Below, one piece after another: positions 34,582-42,987 of a DNA stretch of 64,000 bases. The DNA is taken from positions 5,208,001-5,272,000 of the forward strand of contig NZ_CP139965.1 in the NCBI RefSeq assembly GCF_034424375.1, in the 5' to 3' direction. The position numbers and the translations under genes were made by a program. Origin of the DNA: Paraburkholderia kururiensis (GTDB lineage Bacteria > Pseudomonadota > Gammaproteobacteria > Burkholderiales > Burkholderiaceae). Every line of letters begins with the position of its first letter. Position 1 is the stretch's first letter. The notes under the pieces are model-generated. The model was not told the DNA's origin, searched no databases, and saw nothing but the letters and a program-made list of their open reading frames with translations.

Positions 34582-36669
34582 ATGACCGGACCCACCAGCG
34601 AACCATTCGAAGGAACCCCCGGCGCGCGGCACGGTGCGCGTTTCACGGCGGTCGTCACGCGGCCCGCGGGGCAGTCGGCGGACCTCCTCGCGCGGCTTGC
34701 CGCCGAAGGCATCGATACCCTCGAATTCCCGCTCATCGCGATCGGCCCGGCCGAAGACGAAGCGCCGCTGCGCGAAGCGTTCGCCTCGCTCGACCGTTAC
34801 GCGCTCGTCGTATTCGTGTCGCCCAACGCCGTGGATCAGGCTTTCGCCCGCTACGGCGCGATCTGGCCGCATGCGCTGCCTATCGGCGTGGTGGGGCCGG
34901 GCAGTGTGGCCGCGCTGGCCCGGCACGGCGTGGTGGCGCCCGCCTGGCGCGTGATCAGCCCCGCAGCGGCTTCGTCCGACGACGAGGCGGCACGCTTCGA
35001 TTCCGAAGCGCTCTTCGCCGCGATCGAAGCGACCCTCGGCGAGCGCGCGCTCGAAGGCAAACGTGTGCTGATCGTACGCGGCGACGGCGGCCGCGAGTGG
35101 CTTGCGGAACGGCTGCGCGAGGCCGGCGCCGAGGTTCAGCCCGTGGCGGCCTATCGGCGCATCGTGCCGGAGCCCTCCATCGCGGCGTGGGACCGCGTGC
35201 ACGCGCTGCTGGGCGGCAAGCGTCACGTGTGGCTCGTCACCAGTTCCGAAGGCGTGCGCAATCTCGACGAACTCGCGCGCGAGCACCTCACCGCGGGCGA
35301 GCTCGCCGCGCTGAAGCGCGCGCCGCTCGTCACGCCGCATCCGCGTATCGCCGAAACGGCGCGGGGATTGGGTTTTGATAGCATTACGGTGTCCGGCGCG
35401 GGCGACGAGCGCATCGTCCGCGCCCTGCGCGCAGCGGTTCCTGCCGCGGCTCATCCTGCAGCGGAGCCTGCAGTTCAGGTTCATCCCGACGTTAAACCGG
35501 TCTCGACCAACCCGGCTCACTCACGCATGACTGATTCGAACGACTCGAACAACACTTCACCCCAGCGAGGCGCAACGGCACCGTTGCCGCCGGGCTCGTC
35601 CTCCGTCCCACCCGTCAACGCACCCTTCACGCCTTACGAAGCCCTGAAGCTGCGGCGCAGCGCAAGCGGGCCGTTGCTGTGGTTCGTCGTCGTCGTGATC
35701 GCGTGTGCGGCGGGCGTGGGGGGCTTTGCGCTCAACCGCAAGGTCACGCGCATGGACGAGCGTCTCGCGCAGCGCCAGCAGGCCAACGACGCACAAACGG
35801 CCGAGCTGCGCGTGAAGACGGATCAGGCCGTCGCCACCGTGCATCAGATGGATTCGCAGATCGCCCAGCTCGAAGGCAAGCTCGCGGACGCGCAGAACGC
35901 CCAGCAGGCGCTCGCGCAGCAGTACGCCGACCTCGCGCGCAACCGCGACGACTGGACGCTCGCCGAAGTGGGCCAGATGCTTTCGAGCGCAAGCGAGCAG
36001 CTGCAGCTCACGGGCAATACGCAGTTGGCGCTCTTCGCGCTGCAAAGCGCCGACCAGCGGCTCGCGGCTTCCGACGGCGCGCAGGCCCTCGCCGTGCGCA
36101 AGGCCATCGCGCAGGACATCGACAAGCTGAAGGCCGCGCCGTCCACCGATCTCACCGGCCTCGGCATCAAGCTCGACAATGCCATCGACGCCGTGGATTC
36201 GTTGCCGCTCGCGGGCGAGGCGCCCGTGGCGCACGCGAAGCCGCAGGCGCCCAAGCCGGCCGATACGGCGAAGCTGGCCGCCGCCACCGGCGAGCCGCGC
36301 TGGAAGGTGTGGCTCCAGTCGTTCGCAAGCGGCATCGGCCATCAGTTGACGAGCCTCGTGCAGGTGCGCCGCATCGACAACGCCGACGCCATGCTGGTCG
36401 CGCCCGATCAGGGCTACTTCGTGCGCCAGAACGTGAAGCTGCGCCTGCTCTCGGCGCGCATCTCGCTGCTCTCGCGCAACCAGGCCGCGCTCAAGTCCGA
36501 CCTGCACGCCGCGGATGCCGCGCTCGCTCGCTACTTCGACAACGCCTCGAAACAGACCCAGAACGTGCGCGATCTCGTGAAGCAGGTGGACGCGGGCTCG
36601 GCCGCCGTCGAGCTGCCGAACCTGAACACGAGCCTGCAGGCCGTCCGTCAATACCGGAGCCGGGGGTAA
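34582..36669 (+). CDS. hemDX: fused uroporphyrinogen-III synthase / HemX membrane protein
   Basis: 695 residues, about 2.5 times an ordinary HemD. Residues ~20-285 are HemD, which closes hydroxymethylbilane to uroporphyrinogen III (VVTRPAGQSADLLARLAAEG, VVFVSPNAVDQAF, GVVGPGSVAAL, VLIVRGDGGREWLAERLREAGAEV, VWLVTSSEGVRNL). A linker leads to HemX: a single membrane helix (GPLLWFVVVVIACAAGVGGFAL, about 362-384), a coiled coil of QLEGKLADAQNAQQALAQQYADL type and a periplasmic DUF-like domain. No stop separates them; an internal ATG (35527, residue 316) could start a separate HemX. The fusion is known in Burkholderia relatives. hemY follows after two bases. Confidence 0.92.
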   Translation: MTGPTSEPFEGTPGARHGARFTAVVTRPAGQSADLLARLAAEGIDTLEFPLIAIGPAEDEAPLREAFASLDRYALVVFVSPNAVDQAFARYGAIWPHALPIGVVGPGSVAALARHGVVAPAWRVISPAAASSDDEAARFDSEALFAAIEATLGERALEGKRVLIVRGDGGREWLAERLREAGAEVQPVAAYRRIVPEPSIAAWDRVHALLGGKRHVWLVTSSEGVRNLDELAREHLTAGELAALKRAPLVTPHPRIAETARGLGFDSITVSGAGDERIVRALRAAVPAAAHPAAEPAVQVHPDVKPVSTNPAHSRMTDSNDSNNTSPQRGATAPLPPGSSSVPPVNAPFTPYEALKLRRSASGPLLWFVVVVIACAAGVGGFALNRKVTRMDERLAQRQQANDAQTAELRVKTDQAVATVHQMDSQIAQLEGKLADAQNAQQALAQQYADLARNRDDWTLAEVGQMLSSASEQLQLTGNTQLALFALQSADQRLAASDGAQALAVRKAIAQDIDKLKAAPSTDLTGLGIKLDNAIDAVDSLPLAGEAPVAHAKPQAPKPADTAKLAAATGEPRWKVWLQSFASGIGHQLTSLVQVRRIDNADAMLVAPDQGYFVRQNVKLRLLSARISLLSRNQAALKSDLHAADAALARYFDNASKQTQNVRDLVKQVDAGSAAVELPNLNTSLQAVRQYRSRG

Positions 36670-36671
36670 TC

Positions 36672-37862
36672 ATGGCGATCCGTGGACTCGTCTGGCTCGC
36701 GCTGCTGTTCGCGATCGCGGTGGTGCTCGCGATCGTCGGCCGCTTCGACACGGGGCAAGTGCTGTTCGTCTATCCGCCTTATCGTGTGGACGTTTCGCTC
36801 AACCTGTTCGTGGTGGGCGTGGTGGTGCTGTTCATCGTCATCTACACGCTGCTGCGCTTCGTGCGCAGCGTGCTGCACATGCCGCAGCGCGTCGCGGCGT
36901 ACCGTGCCCGCTCGCGCGCCGCGAAGGCGGCCGCGGCGCTGCGCGACGCGATCGGCAACCTTTACGCGGGGCGCTTCACGCGCGCTGAAAAGGCCGCGCG
37001 CGACTCGCTCACGGATTCGGCCAACAAGGGCGCAGCCGGCCTGATCGCGGCCAACGCAGCGCATCGCATGCATGAGTACGCGCGCCGCGACGAATGGCTC
37101 GCGCAGATCGACGATGCGGACTGGCAGGATGCCCGGCTCATGGCCACAGCCGACATGCGTGCCGACGGCCGGGACCCGGACGGCGCACTCGCCGCGCTCA
37201 CCGATATGCAGTCGCAGGGCGGTCGCCGCATCCACGCCCAGCAGATCGCATTGCGCGCGCAGCAGCAGCTCAAGAACTGGGGCGAAGTGCTCAAGCTCGT
37301 GAAAACGCTCGAAAAGCGCGAGGCGTTGCACCCGGCGGTGGCCGTGCGCCTGCGCCAGCTCGCCGCGGAGAATCTGCTGCGCGACCGGCGGCACAACGCC
37401 GACGCGTTGCTCGAACTGTGGCAGTCGCTTTCGCCCGTCGAACGCCATTCGCCGCGCCTTGCCGACCTCGCCGCGGAACTGCTGATCGCGCTGAACCGGC
37501 AACAGGACGCGCGGCGCATCGTCGAAGAGGCGCTTGCGCAGAACTGGGACGCGCGGCTGTTGCGCCGCTATCCGGATACGGCGGGCGACGACGCGCTGCC
37601 GCTCATCCAGAAGGCCGAGGCCTGGCGCAAGGAACGCCCCGACGACGCCGACCTGCAATTCGCGCTGGGGCGGCTGTGCCTGCAGCAGCAACTGTGGGGC
37701 AAGGCGCAGTCGTTCCTCGAAGCCGCGCTCAAGCTGGCCGACAACGAACCGCTGAAGATCCGCTCGCACCGCGCGCTGGCGCGCCTGCACGAGCAACTGG
37801 GCGACACGCAGAAGGCCGCCGAGCATTACCGGCAGAGCGCGCTCGCGATGAACGTGGTTTGA
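36672..37862 (+). CDS. hemY: heme biosynthesis-associated protein HemY
   Basis: 396 residues. Two N-terminal membrane helices (LVWLALLFAIAVVLAIVGRF and SLNLFVVGVVVLFIVIYTLLRFV) followed by a tetratricopeptide-like helical body (AEKAARDSLTDSANKGAAGLIAANAAHRM; DDADLQFALGRLCLQQQLWGKAQSFLEAALKL; RALARLHEQLGDTQKAAEHYRQSA). This is the proteobacterial HemY_N/TPR protein, not the oxidase HemY of Gram-positives; its role in tetrapyrrole synthesis is indirect. It begins two bases after hemDX stops, so translation is likely coupled. A 15-bp stem terminator follows. Confidence 0.93.
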   Translation: MAIRGLVWLALLFAIAVVLAIVGRFDTGQVLFVYPPYRVDVSLNLFVVGVVVLFIVIYTLLRFVRSVLHMPQRVAAYRARSRAAKAAAALRDAIGNLYAGRFTRAEKAARDSLTDSANKGAAGLIAANAAHRMHEYARRDEWLAQIDDADWQDARLMATADMRADGRDPDGALAALTDMQSQGGRRIHAQQIALRAQQQLKNWGEVLKLVKTLEKREALHPAVAVRLRQLAAENLLRDRRHNADALLELWQSLSPVERHSPRLADLAAELLIALNRQQDARRIVEEALAQNWDARLLRRYPDTAGDDALPLIQKAEAWRKERPDDADLQFALGRLCLQQQLWGKAQSFLEAALKLADNEPLKIRSHRALARLHEQLGDTQKAAEHYRQSALAMNVV

Positions 37863-37872
37863 CGCCTCTGTG

Positions 37873-37910
37873 CGTGGCTCCGTGCGGTCTCTACGCCGCA
37901 CGGAGCCACG
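37873..37910. terminator. terminator after hemY
   Basis: Perfect 15-base stem CGTGGCTCCGTGCGG (37873-37887) / CCGCACGGAGCCACG (37896-37910) with an 8-base loop; located between the convergent hemY and MFS transporter genes. The plus-strand flank (CCTTCCTTCTTCC) is pyrimidine-rich but not a pure T-run. Confidence 0.7.
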
Positions 37911-37932
37911 AGAGAGATCCTTCCTTCTTCCT

Positions 37933-39252
37933 TTACTTGCTGACGAGCCGTGCCGGCACGGAAAGCGCCAGCAATCCCCCCAGCACCATGAACGCGGCCA
38001 GCATGAACATGCCGGAGTCGTTCGCGCCCGTCGCCTGCTTGAGCCAGCCCACGGCATAGGGGCTCAGGAACCCGGCCAGGTTGCCGATCGAGTTGATCAT
38101 CGCGATGCCGGCTGCGGCGCCCGTGCCCGCGAGGAACGCTGTGGGCAGACTCCAGAAGAGCGGCAGCGTGGTCAGGATGCCCATGGTCGCGAGCGTGAGC
38201 GAGGCCATGGCGAGCACCGTGCTGTGCGCCCAGATCACCGAGAACACGAGCCCGACGGCGCCGGCCGCCGCCGGCAGCGCCACGTGCCAGCGGCGTTCGC
38301 GCCGATGGTCCGCGCTGCGCGCCACCAGCACCATCGCCACCACCGCGGCCGCGAACGGCACGGCGGAAAGCAGGCCGATCGCGAAGGCATCGGTGACGCC
38401 CGTCGACTTGATGATGGTGGGCAGCCAGAAGCTCACGCCGTAAAGGCCCATCACGAACGAGAAATAGATGAGGCTCATGAGCAGCACGCGCGGGCTTGCC
38501 AGCACGCGGCCGATGGGCAGGTCTTCCTTGGACGCGTCTTCATGGGTAATGCGGCTTTCGAGCAGTTGCCGCTCTTCGGCCGTGAGCCACTTCGCCTTGC
38601 CGATGCCGTCGTCCAGCACGAGGAACACCAGCACGCCGACCACGAGGGACGGCAGCCCTTCCAGCAGGAACAGCCACTGCCAGCCGTGCCAGCCGTTCAG
38701 GCCGTCGAAGGACTTCAGGATGAAGCCCGACACCGGCCCGCCGATCACGCCCGAGAGCGCGATGGCGGTCATGAACCAGGTGGTCATGCGGCCGCGCCGA
38801 TGCGCCGGATACCAGTAGGTGAGGTAAAGAATGATGCCGGGGAAGAAGCCGGCCTCCGCGAGGCCGAGCAGAAAGCGCATCACGTAGAACATCGTCGGCG
38901 TGGTGACGAACATCGTGAGCATCGAGATGATGCCCCACGTCACCATGATCCGCGCGATCCAGACCCGTGCGCCCACGCGGTGCAGGATCACGTTGCTCGG
39001 CACCTCGAAAATGAAGTAGCCGAGAAAGAAGATGCCGGCGCCGAAGCCATAGACCGCGTCCGACAGATGCAGGTCGGTGCTCATCTGAAGCTTGGCGAAG
39101 CCGACGTTCACGCGGTCCAGATACGCCACCACGTAGCAGAGCATCAGGAGCGGCGTGAGCCGCCAGGCCACTTTCCGGTACGTCGCCTCCTCGAAGCTGG
39201 AAGGCGGCACGCCGGCGCCGGAATGAGGCAGGGGATTCGCAGGACTGGCCAT
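37933..39252 (-). CDS. MFS transporter, anion:cation symporter (ACS) type
   Basis: 439 residues with about 12 hydrophobic helices. N-terminal motif RLTPLLMLCYVVAYLDRVNVGFAKLQM and the loop RMTTWFMTAIALSGVIGGPVSGFI are those of the ACS family (tartrate, hexuronate, 4-hydroxyphenylacetate, phthalate carriers). An organic acid is the likely cargo; the exact one is not readable. ATG 39252 has GAGGAGA upstream. Lies last in a leftward set after an aldehyde dehydrogenase and an SDR dehydrogenase, suggesting uptake for the same catabolic route. Confidence 0.9.
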   Translation of the reverse strand: MASPANPLPHSGAGVPPSSFEEATYRKVAWRLTPLLMLCYVVAYLDRVNVGFAKLQMSTDLHLSDAVYGFGAGIFFLGYFIFEVPSNVILHRVGARVWIARIMVTWGIISMLTMFVTTPTMFYVMRFLLGLAEAGFFPGIILYLTYWYPAHRRGRMTTWFMTAIALSGVIGGPVSGFILKSFDGLNGWHGWQWLFLLEGLPSLVVGVLVFLVLDDGIGKAKWLTAEERQLLESRITHEDASKEDLPIGRVLASPRVLLMSLIYFSFVMGLYGVSFWLPTIIKSTGVTDAFAIGLLSAVPFAAAVVAMVLVARSADHRRERRWHVALPAAAGAVGLVFSVIWAHSTVLAMASLTLATMGILTTLPLFWSLPTAFLAGTGAAAGIAMINSIGNLAGFLSPYAVGWLKQATGANDSGMFMLAAFMVLGGLLALSVPARLVSK

Positions 39253-39358
39253 CTTGTCTCCTCGTTTATGTTTTGAGTGCGTGGAAAGACGATCTGCGCG
39301 CACTATACGCGCGTGATTTCGCCCGCGCTATCGGGGCGCGGCCTCACGCTCGGTTTCA

Positions 39359-40117
39359 CTACACGCAGCGCCCGCCGTCCACTTCGAGGCACACGCCGGT
39401 GATGAACGAGGCTTCGTCCGAAGCCAGATAGAGGCACGCGTTGGCCACGTCCTGCGGCGTGGAAAAGCGCCCGAGCGGAATGCCCGCGAGAAAGCGCTGG
39501 CGGTTTTCGGGCGTGTCTTCCACGCCCATGAATTGCGCGGTGAGGCCGGTGTCGCCGATCACGGGATTCACGCAGTTCACGCGAATGCGCTCGCCGCCCA
39601 ACTCCACGGCAAGCGCCTTGCTCGCGACAATGACGGCGCCCTTGCTGCCGTTGTACCAGACGAGCCCCGGGCGCGGCCGCACGCCGGCGGTCGACGCGAT
39701 GTTGACGAACACGCCGCCGCCCTGCGTGCGGAAATACGGCACGAACGCCTGCACGCTCCAGAAGAGGCTCTTCACGTTGACGGCGTAGACGCGGTCGAAC
39801 TCGGCTTCGGTCACGTCGAGCACCGGCTTGTTGCGGTGCGTGGTGCCCGCGTTGTTCACGACGATCTGCACGCTGCCGAAGTCTTCCAGGGCAGCCTCGC
39901 GCAGCGCGTGCCAGTCGGCTTCGCGTGTGACGTCGCCCGTCACGGCAATGGCCTTGCCGCCCGCGAGCGCGATTTCGCTCGCTACCCGCTCGGCTGCGGC
40001 GCCGTTCAGGTCGTTGACCACGACGTTGGCGCCTTCGCGCGCGTACGTTTTCGCAATGCCTTCGCCGAAGCCTGAGCCTGCGCCGGTAACGATGGCTGTC
40101 TTGCCTGTGAGTCGCAT
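39359..40117 (-). CDS. SDR family NAD(P)-dependent oxidoreductase
   Basis: 252 residues. Classical short-chain dehydrogenase: cofactor motif TGAGSGFGEG (residues 11-20), NNAG, the catalytic Ser in NIASTAG and YNGSK (Tyr and Lys), and the CVNPVIGDTGLT segment; the C-terminal EVDGGRCV is usual for 3-oxoacyl-ACP reductase/glucose dehydrogenase-like members. AAAGGAGA precedes ATG 40117. The substrate is probably a hydroxy or sugar-derived acid, judging from the neighbouring aldehyde dehydrogenase and ACS transporter. Confidence 0.92.
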   Translation of the reverse strand: MRLTGKTAIVTGAGSGFGEGIAKTYAREGANVVVNDLNGAAAERVASEIALAGGKAIAVTGDVTREADWHALREAALEDFGSVQIVVNNAGTTHRNKPVLDVTEAEFDRVYAVNVKSLFWSVQAFVPYFRTQGGGVFVNIASTAGVRPRPGLVWYNGSKGAVIVASKALAVELGGERIRVNCVNPVIGDTGLTAQFMGVEDTPENRQRFLAGIPLGRFSTPQDVANACLYLASDEASFITGVCLEVDGGRCV

Positions 40118-40225
40118 GTCGTCTCCTTTTGTTGTCGTTCGGAGGGGCGTCTGGGTGGAAAGGCTCGGGGCGCACCTTCCATACCTGCACTGCTGTGCGT
40201 TGCGTTCGCTTTCTTGCCGCGCCGC

Positions 40226-41665
40226 TCAACCGTGGCGGATCGCGATGGTCTTCAGCACGGTGAAGCCGTAGAGCGCCTCGAAGCCTTTTTCGCGGCCGTG
40301 CCCTGAATGGCCCACGCCGCCGAACGGCAACTCGACGCCGCCGCCCGCACCGTAGTTGTTGATGAACACCTGGCCCGAGCGCACGCGCCGCGCCATGCGC
40401 AACTGGCGTGCGCCGTCGCGGGTCCAGATGGCGGCCACGAGTCCATAGTCGGTGCCGTTCGCCAGCGCCACGGCTTCGTCTTCGCTTTCGAAGGACATGG
40501 CGGCCAGCACGGGGCCGAACACTTCCTCGCGGGCCAGGCGATGGCTGGCGGGCACGTCGCGCAGCAGCGTCGGCGCCTGATAGAAGCCGCTTTCGGGCGC
40601 GTCCGCGACGACCTGGCCGTGGGCGGCCATCGCGATGCCGTCGTGCTGCGCATCGGAGAGAAAGTCCCACACGCGCTGCTGTTGCTTCGCGTTGATGAGC
40701 GGACCGCAGTCGAGGTCGGCATGCCAGGGGCCCACGCGCAACGCGTTGAACGCCGTGGCGAGCCGGTCGAGCAGCGGTTCGTACGCCGCGCGTTCGATCA
40801 GCACCCGGCTGCCGGCGGAGCAGGTTTGTCCTGCGTTCTGCACGATGGCCGAAACGAGCACGGGCAGGGCAGCGTCGAGGTCGGCATCGGCGAAGACGAT
40901 CTGCGGCGACTTGCCGCCCAGTTCCAGTGTGACCGGCACGTGGTTTTCGGCAGCCATGTGCGCGACCAGCTTGCCTGTCTGCGGCGAGCCCGTGAACGAG
41001 ATGTGATGGATGCCCGTGTGGCTCGCGAGCGCCGCGCCGGCTTCGTGGCCGTAGCCCGTCACGATGTTGAGCGCGCCCGCGGGCAGTCCGGCTTCGGCGG
41101 CGAGTTCGGCGACGCGCAGCACCGAGAGGCACGCATCTTCGGCCGGCTTCACCACGCAGGCGTTGCCCGCCGCGAGCGCCGCGCCCACGCTGCGCCCGAA
41201 GATCTGCATCGGATAGTTCCAGGGCACGATGTGTGCCGTCACGCCATGCGGCTCGCGCACGGTGAGCACCGTGTAGCCGGCCTGGTAGGGCAGCGTCTCG
41301 CCATGCAGCTTGTCCGCGGCGCCGGCGTAGAACTCGAAATAGCGCGCGAGCGCCGCGGCGTCCGCGCGGGCCTGCTTCAGCGGCTTGCCGGTGTCGCGTG
41401 CCTCGATCTGCGCGAGTTCTTCGCCGCAGGCGGCCACGAGCATCGAAAGCCGGTACAGCACGCGCCCGCGTTCCGCGGCGCTGGCCGCGCCCCAGGCGCC
41501 GCCGAATGCGGTGTGGGCCGCCCGCACGGCGCGATCGATGTCGGCCGCCGTGCCGCGCGCGATGCGCGAGTAAGGCTTGCCGTCGGACGGGTCGAGTACG
41601 GCGAGGGTCTCGCCGTTCGACGGCGGGCACCATTCGCCGCCAATGAAGTGCTTCGCTTCGATCAT
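40226..41665 (-). CDS. NAD(P)-dependent aldehyde dehydrogenase
   Basis: 479 residues, full length. Catalytic pair: Glu in VTLELGGKSPQIVF and Cys in QNAGQTCSAGSRVL; also PWNYPMQIFGRSVGAALAAGN, SFTGSPQTGK and EEVFGPVLAAMSF. A broad aldehyde dehydrogenase superfamily member, similar in layout to betaine or gamma-glutamyl-gamma-aminobutyraldehyde dehydrogenases; the substrate cannot be pinned. First gene of the leftward ALDH-SDR-MFS set; the gap to the SDR gene is 108 bases. GAGGCGAGG lies before ATG 41665. Confidence 0.93.
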   Translation of the reverse strand: MIEAKHFIGGEWCPPSNGETLAVLDPSDGKPYSRIARGTAADIDRAVRAAHTAFGGAWGAASAAERGRVLYRLSMLVAACGEELAQIEARDTGKPLKQARADAAALARYFEFYAGAADKLHGETLPYQAGYTVLTVREPHGVTAHIVPWNYPMQIFGRSVGAALAAGNACVVKPAEDACLSVLRVAELAAEAGLPAGALNIVTGYGHEAGAALASHTGIHHISFTGSPQTGKLVAHMAAENHVPVTLELGGKSPQIVFADADLDAALPVLVSAIVQNAGQTCSAGSRVLIERAAYEPLLDRLATAFNALRVGPWHADLDCGPLINAKQQQRVWDFLSDAQHDGIAMAAHGQVVADAPESGFYQAPTLLRDVPASHRLAREEVFGPVLAAMSFESEDEAVALANGTDYGLVAAIWTRDGARQLRMARRVRSGQVFINNYGAGGGVELPFGGVGHSGHGREKGFEALYGFTVLKTIAIRHG

Positions 41666-41828
41666 CGTGCGCCTCGCCTCTTGATCTCAGGTGGATCGTG
41701 CGGATGGATGCAAGCCGGACCCGACGCGCGCTGGGCCCGGCCGGTCGGTGCATTATCGCCCCGGACAGGCCGTGCTTCACCTTGGGCGCGGCGTCCCCGC
41801 CGGCGGCGGGCGCCACGGTCCGATTGGC

Positions 41829-41834
41829 TATAAT
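41829..41834 (+). promoter_or_regulatory. -10 element for ppa
   Basis: Perfect TATAAT in TTGGCTATAATGACGC, 95 bases before the ppa start. No good -35 is found at 17-base spacing (GCGGGC-like sequence there), so strength is uncertain. Confidence 0.45.
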
Positions 41835-41929
41835 GACGCATTCCCCGACGGTCCGGCTTTCGCGCGGCGCATGTGCCGCGTGAGCGCCGCGCGCCGCGTT
41901 CCGGATTTCATCCTCACCAGAGAGCGCTC

Positions 41930-42457
41930 ATGAGCTTCAACACCGTACCCCCCGGCAAGGATCTGCCGCACGATTTCAATGTGATCATCGAAATTCCGGC
42001 GCAAAGCGATCCGGTGAAGTACGAGGCCGACAAGGAACTGGGCCTGCTCGTCGTCGACCGCTTCATCGGCACGGGCATGCGTTACCCGGCGAACTACGGC
42101 TTCATTCCGCAGACGCTCTCCGGCGACGGCGACCCTGTCGACGTGCTGGTGATCACGCCGTTCCCGCTGCTGGCCGGCGCCGTGGTGCGCGCCCGCGCGC
42201 TCGGCATGCTGCAGATGACCGACGAGTCGGGCGTCGATGCCAAGCTGATCGCCGTGCCGCACGACAAGATCTGCCCGATGACGGCGCACATGAAGTCCGT
42301 GGACGACGTGCCGCAATACCTGAAGGACCAGATCAAGCACTTCTTCGAGCAGTACAAGGCGCTCGAGAAGGGCAAGTGGGTGAAGGTGGAAGGCTGGGCC
42401 GGCGTGGATGCCGCTCACAAGGAAATCAGCGACGGCGTGGCGAACTACAAGAAGTAA
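41930..42457 (+). CDS. ppa: inorganic pyrophosphatase (family I)
   Basis: 175 residues. Hydrolyses pyrophosphate. Family I features: FNVIIEIPAQSDPVKYEADKELG, DRFIGTGMRYPANYGFIPQTLSGDGDPVDVLV with the metal-binding D-x-DPxD, and DAKLIAVPHDKICP. ATG 41930 (MSFNTVPPGKDLP) follows AGAGAG; the frame is open to 41873. Single gene with terminator at 42486-42520. Confidence 0.97.
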   Translation: MSFNTVPPGKDLPHDFNVIIEIPAQSDPVKYEADKELGLLVVDRFIGTGMRYPANYGFIPQTLSGDGDPVDVLVITPFPLLAGAVVRARALGMLQMTDESGVDAKLIAVPHDKICPMTAHMKSVDDVPQYLKDQIKHFFEQYKALEKGKWVKVEGWAGVDAAHKEISDGVANYKK

Positions 42458-42485
42458 GCGTAGACGCTGCCGGACAGGTAGCAGG

Positions 42486-42520
42486 AACCGCGCGAGCCCG
42501 CAGGGCCGCGCGGTTTTTTA
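42486..42520 (+). terminator. rho-independent terminator of ppa
   Basis: 9-base stem AACCGCGCG (42486-42494) / CGCGCGGTT (42507-42515) followed by TTTTATT. The T-run overlaps the stop codon of the convergent GIY-YIG gene (42518-42520). Confidence 0.85.
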
Positions 42521-42904
42521 TTGCGCGTTGCGTACGTTGGGCGACTGGGGCGCGGCGTTGTCGGTGGCGAGCGATTCGAGCGTCGCCGGTTCGATGGTCG
42601 TGGCGTCCGTGAGTGCCGCATCGTCCGCCGAGGTGGTCGGCAGCACTGATTCGAGCGTACGCGCGCCCGCGGCGAGCGCGCGCTTTTCGCGGGCCGGCAA
42701 TTGCTTGACCCAATATTCGGCGCGCGAGGCGGCCGCCCGATCGGCCACCTCGAACGACGCCAGCACCCGCAGCGGCTTGCGCGAGCGCGTGTAGCGCGCG
42801 CCGGTGCCACTCGCGTGCTTTTCGAAGCGGGCGGCGACATCGGTGGCGATGCCGGTGTAGACGCTGCCGTCGGCACATTCGATCAGATAGAGGAACCACG
42901 GCAT
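42518..42904 (-). CDS. GIY-YIG domain protein (UPF0213-like)
   Basis: 128 residues. N-terminal single GIY-YIG nuclease-like module: MPWFLYLIECADGSVYTGIATDVAARFEKHASGTGARYTRSRKPLRVLASFEVADRAAASRAEYWVKQL. The 'GIY' part reads FLY and the 'YIG' part YTG, as in the UPF0213/YhbQ group; R in AARFEKH and E of SRAEYWVKQL match the usual catalytic residues. The last ~45 residues (TTSADDAALTDATTIEPATL...) are acidic, low-complexity and probably disordered. Solitary gene; role in DNA processing is not established for this group. Start ATG 42904 has no strong ribosome binding site. Confidence 0.88.
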   Translation of the reverse strand: MPWFLYLIECADGSVYTGIATDVAARFEKHASGTGARYTRSRKPLRVLASFEVADRAAASRAEYWVKQLPAREKRALAAGARTLESVLPTTSADDAALTDATTIEPATLESLATDNAAPQSPNVRNAQ

Positions 42905-42987
42905 GAGGCGATCAATTTTTTCGGTTGTGTGGAGGCGTTTGTGCGGACTGAGCGAGCGCTTGACGAGGCGCGCAAGCGTAGGGCGCG

